Below the pieces are notes generated by a model. That model was not told the DNA's origin. It was given only the letters and a program-made list of their open reading frames with translations, and searched no databases. Positions 5,713 through 8,289 of a stretch of DNA of 8,289 nt are shown in pieces. Positions within the stretch are counted from its first letter, which is position 1. Every line of letters starts with the position of its first letter. A program made the translations under genes and the position numbers. Origin of the DNA: Planctomycetaceae bacterium (GTDB lineage Bacteria; Planctomycetota; Planctomycetia; Pirellulales; UBA1268); contig CANGGC010000075.1 of the NCBI GenBank assembly GCA_947453125.1, positions 1-8,289 on the forward strand, in the 5' to 3' direction.

Positions 5713-8289
5713 TCATACCTTGAATCGCTTCACGAGGTCGCGCAAACCCTGGGCCTGAGCGCCGAGCTCCTCGGCGCTGGCTGCCATCTCCTCGGCGGCC
5801 GCGGCATTCGATTCGGTGGTTCGCGACACGGATCGAATCGCCATCTTCACCTCGGAGGCGTTGGTCGACTGAGATTCCGTCGAAGCAGCGATGCTGGCGA
5901 TTCCAGCAGCGGTGGATTCGACGGCGGAAACGATCGACGCGAGCGATTGGCCAACCTTCTCGGAGAGCTCTGCCCCCTCCTGGACGCGCTTGGTCGATTC
6001 GTTGATCAACTGGGTGATCTCCTTGGCGGCCTCGCTCGATCGCTCTGCGAGTTTACGCACCTCGTCGGCGACAACGGCAAACCCGAGGCCGTGCTGCCCT
6101 GCCCGTGCCGCCTCGATGGCTGCGTTGAGGGCAAGCAGGTTGGTCTGGGCCGCGATTTCGCTGATGACCTGAATGATGTCGTTGATCTGCTCTGACGATC
6201 GGCGAATCGTCCTCATCGAATCGATTGCCTCGTGGACGGCCTGGCTGCCGGCCTGGGCCAGTTGGGTGGTACGGCCCGCCTGAGATCGGGACTCGACGGC
6301 GCTCTTCGAGATGACGTCGATCGATGAGGCGAGTTGGTCGACCGCCGCGGTCATCTCTTCGACACTGGCCGATTGCGACTGCGCCCCGTCGCTGAGACTG
6401 CCGGCGCTTTCGGCGATCATTCGGGCGCCCTCGTTTTGCTGGTCGGCGGCCTCGTAGATCTGCTTGATGACGTCGCGGAGATCCCCCATCATCCGGCTGG
6501 CGTCGCCGGCGAGCAGGGCCATCTGGTCATCGCCATCGACATTGATCTTTCGGCAGAGGTCTCCCTTCGAGGCAGCAGCAAAGACCTCGGACAGCATTCC
6601 CACCTTCGACTCGAGCGCTTCCTTGGAGGAAACGACGCTTGCCTGGAGTTCCCGCTCACGTTGATCAGCTTGGATCCGGTCGGTGATCACGTCCCATGTC
6701 ACGAGGGGACCGACATAGCCCCCCTTTGAATCGCGGAGGGCCGAGATGTTGAGGTCGAGCGTTTCCGATCCGAGCGCAACGCGCTCATGCGCCGGCAGCG
6801 TGGCTGGATTTGCCAGTGACTGCCAACGAGGGTGCTCGCCGAGGATGTCGATGCGTTTGCCGATCAACTCCCCCACCGGGCAGGGGAGAAGATGCTGAAG
6901 CTGGCGAAGGCTCTGCTCGGAGGCAGGATTCATGTAGGTGATCTTGAGATCAGGATCGGCCTGAATCAGGCGAACGGACGTGTTCTCGACGATTTCCGAG
7001 AGCCGCATCTGCGCATCCTGATCGCGGGTGATCCGGCGGGCGATGCCGATGGAGGACAGGATGATCCCCAAAGCGGTGAGGCCGAAGAGAAACAGGCCGA
7101 AGTTGCGCAGGCTCTGGACGGGAGCCATGACCTCTGCCTCCTCAATCTCTGACACCAGCGCCCAGCGCACGGCACCTGCTCCCGATGAATCGCCCTTGTA
7201 AATCGTGACCGGTGTCCAGGAGGAGAGGACCGGCTTGTTCCGGTAGTCGATGTTGAGCGCCGTTCCGGCCTGTTGGTCGTCAAGGGCCCTGCGTACCGGC
7301 AGGGTATCGACCTTGAGCTTCGGATTGATGATCGTGGAAGCGACGCCGAGGTCCTTGGCAAACCGGGAGTTGGAGCGGAACGTTCGATCGGGCCCGATGG
7401 CGTACGTCTCGCCCGTGGTTCCCAGTCCAGCCGTCTCGCCAATGATCGCGCTGGTCTTGTCGAGGGGAATCTGGAATGCGAGCACGCCGATGACGTCATC
7501 CCCATTGAGGAGAGGCGTGGCGATGAAGCCGGCGGGATCGTTGAGCGAGGGGAGATAGCGGCTGTACTGGCCGTAGGCGACGCCGCCAGCCCTTCCCATG
7601 CGCACCGCATCGTCAAAGGCCTTGGCGAGATTGGTGGAAGCGAGCGGGCCTGATTTGAGCGAGGAGCCGAAATCGATTTCCTTGAAAACGGAGTAGACGA
7701 TCGTGCCTGAGTCTGCATCGATCAGGAAGATGTCGTACACACCATATTTCTCGAGAATCGTGCGGAAGATCGGATGCACCTGCTTGTGGTACCGCGTGTA
7801 GGCGGAATCGTCGAGAGCGTCGTCGAGCAGCTGCTTCGAGCCGACGGGCTCCGTGCTCTGGCGGATGTAAAGATCCTGCAGCCTCACTCCGCGGGGATCG
7901 AGCGCGGCGGCATAGGGCCGCATGTCGATCTCCTCGGCTGTCTTTTGACGCAGGCGTGGGGAGAATTCGGCCGCGTAGTAGCTTGCCAGGTTTTGGCGGT
8001 CCTGGTCCGCGGCCGGCGGGAGCTCCTCCCAAGCATTCCGGAAGGTCGTCAGAGCGTCGAGGCTGAGCGGGTTGGTCGCCGTGACGAGCAGCTCCTGCCG
8101 GAGGGTTTCGAAATACCGTTCGACGGAACTGGCGGTCGTGGTGCGAACCGCCTCGAGTCGCGCGAAGGCCTCCTTCCGGAGCGACTCGGCGGCCGAGCGG
8201 TACATCGCGATCCCCAGCAGCGCCAGCGGCACCAGCGACATTGCCAGCAGTGCCGACAGCACCAAACTTCGCAGGGAACGGTCGTGGAG
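5713..8289 (-). CDS. Transmembrane methyl-accepting chemotaxis protein with double Cache and PAS domains (5' end missing)
   Basis: This receptor senses a ligand outside the membrane and regulates CheA inside. The frame stays open to the right edge, so the start is probably outside the window. Counting from the TTG at 8265, residues 1-22 form the first membrane helix, preceded by a basic stretch (HDRSLRS). A double-Cache-like extracytoplasmic domain fills about 25-385 (YDIFLIDADSGTIVYSVFKE, then GVLAFQIP), and a second membrane helix lies at about 389-408. A PAS domain follows at about 421-535 (ITYMNPASEQSL), then a half-HAMP-like segment (SKGDL ... LRDVIKQI, about 560-604). The signalling domain ends at 850, with its tip at about 704-723 (AAQTNLLALNAAIEAARAG). 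Two methylation-site consensus matches are seen, at E636/E637 (SASVEEMTAA) and E825/E826 (AAAAEEMAAS). The C terminus ends RFKV, with no NWETF-type CheR tether. cheR begins 52 bases after its stop. I cannot infer the ligand; the RxWY-type amino-acid motif of dCache is not apparent. Confidence 0.95.
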   Translation of the reverse strand, partial: LHDRSLRSLVLSALLAMSLVPLALLGIAMYRSAAESLRKEAFARLEAVRTTTASSVERYFETLRQELLVTATNPLSLDALTTFRNAWEELPPAADQDRQNLASYYAAEFSPRLRQKTAEEIDMRPYAAALDPRGVRLQDLYIRQSTEPVGSKQLLDDALDDSAYTRYHKQVHPIFRTILEKYGVYDIFLIDADSGTIVYSVFKEIDFGSSLKSGPLASTNLAKAFDDAVRMGRAGGVAYGQYSRYLPSLNDPAGFIATPLLNGDDVIGVLAFQIPLDKTSAIIGETAGLGTTGETYAIGPDRTFRSNSRFAKDLGVASTIINPKLKVDTLPVRRALDDQQAGTALNIDYRNKPVLSSWTPVTIYKGDSSGAGAVRWALVSEIEEAEVMAPVQSLRNFGLFLFGLTALGIILSSIGIARRITRDQDAQMRLSEIVENTSVRLIQADPDLKITYMNPASEQSLRQLQHLLPCPVGELIGKRIDILGEHPRWQSLANPATLPAHERVALGSETLDLNISALRDSKGGYVGPLVTWDVITDRIQADQRERELQASVVSSKEALESKVGMLSEVFAAASKGDLCRKINVDGDDQMALLAGDASRMMGDLRDVIKQIYEAADQQNEGARMIAESAGSLSDGAQSQSASVEEMTAAVDQLASSIDVISKSAVESRSQAGRTTQLAQAGSQAVHEAIDSMRTIRRSSEQINDIIQVISEIAAQTNLLALNAAIEAARAGQHGLGFAVVADEVRKLAERSSEAAKEITQLINESTKRVQEGAELSEKVGQSLASIVSAVESTAAGIASIAASTESQSTNASEVKMAIRSVSRTTESNAAAAEEMAASAEELGAQAQGLRDLVKRFKV

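Noticed and set aside
8185..8197. Short palindrome CTCGG-CGG-CCGAG
   Set aside because: It lies within the receptor coding region, has no T-tract or partner copy, and is expected by chance at this GC content.
8263..8265. TTG as the start of the membrane receptor
   Set aside because: The frame stays open to the right edge, and the residues before it include a basic stretch typical of the cytoplasmic side of a first membrane helix. The true start is probably further upstream.

Overview
This window is most of a chemotaxis (che) gene cluster from a GC-rich bacterium (about 60% GC by eye). Six minus-strand genes lie head to tail from the right edge to about position 1071: a membrane chemoreceptor (start cut off by the right edge), cheR, cheA, cheC, cheD and cheY. 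A second chemoreceptor-like gene on the plus strand, whose start is cut off by the left edge, converges on cheY with 45 bases between the two stop codons. The coding content is essentially continuous. I see no RNA genes, mobile elements, CRISPR arrays or convincing terminators.

The host cannot be fixed from these genes alone. CheC plus CheD argues against an E. coli-type enteric system. High GC, GTG starts, 4-base gene overlaps and PAS-containing receptors would fit Planctomycetota or another GC-rich Gram-negative group. This is a low-confidence inference.

The likely signal flow follows known family roles. The membrane receptor senses ligand through an extracytoplasmic double Cache domain and perhaps an internal cue through PAS, and it controls CheA. 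CheA autophosphorylates at His57 and passes phosphate to the CheY-like regulator (Asp67). CheR methylates receptor glutamates, CheD deamidates receptor glutamines, and CheC removes phosphate from CheY. No CheB or stand-alone CheW lies inside the window. They may be outside it.

The overall system is recognisable rather than new. The least ordinary points are the left-edge receptor (signalling hairpin first, Cache-like sensor at the C terminus, no membrane segment seen, very short hairpin arm with a divergent tip), a CheA dimerisation hairpin about 60 residues longer than the Thermotoga one, a CheC whose first active-site motif has decayed, and a small inverted repeat covering the cheR ribosome binding site.
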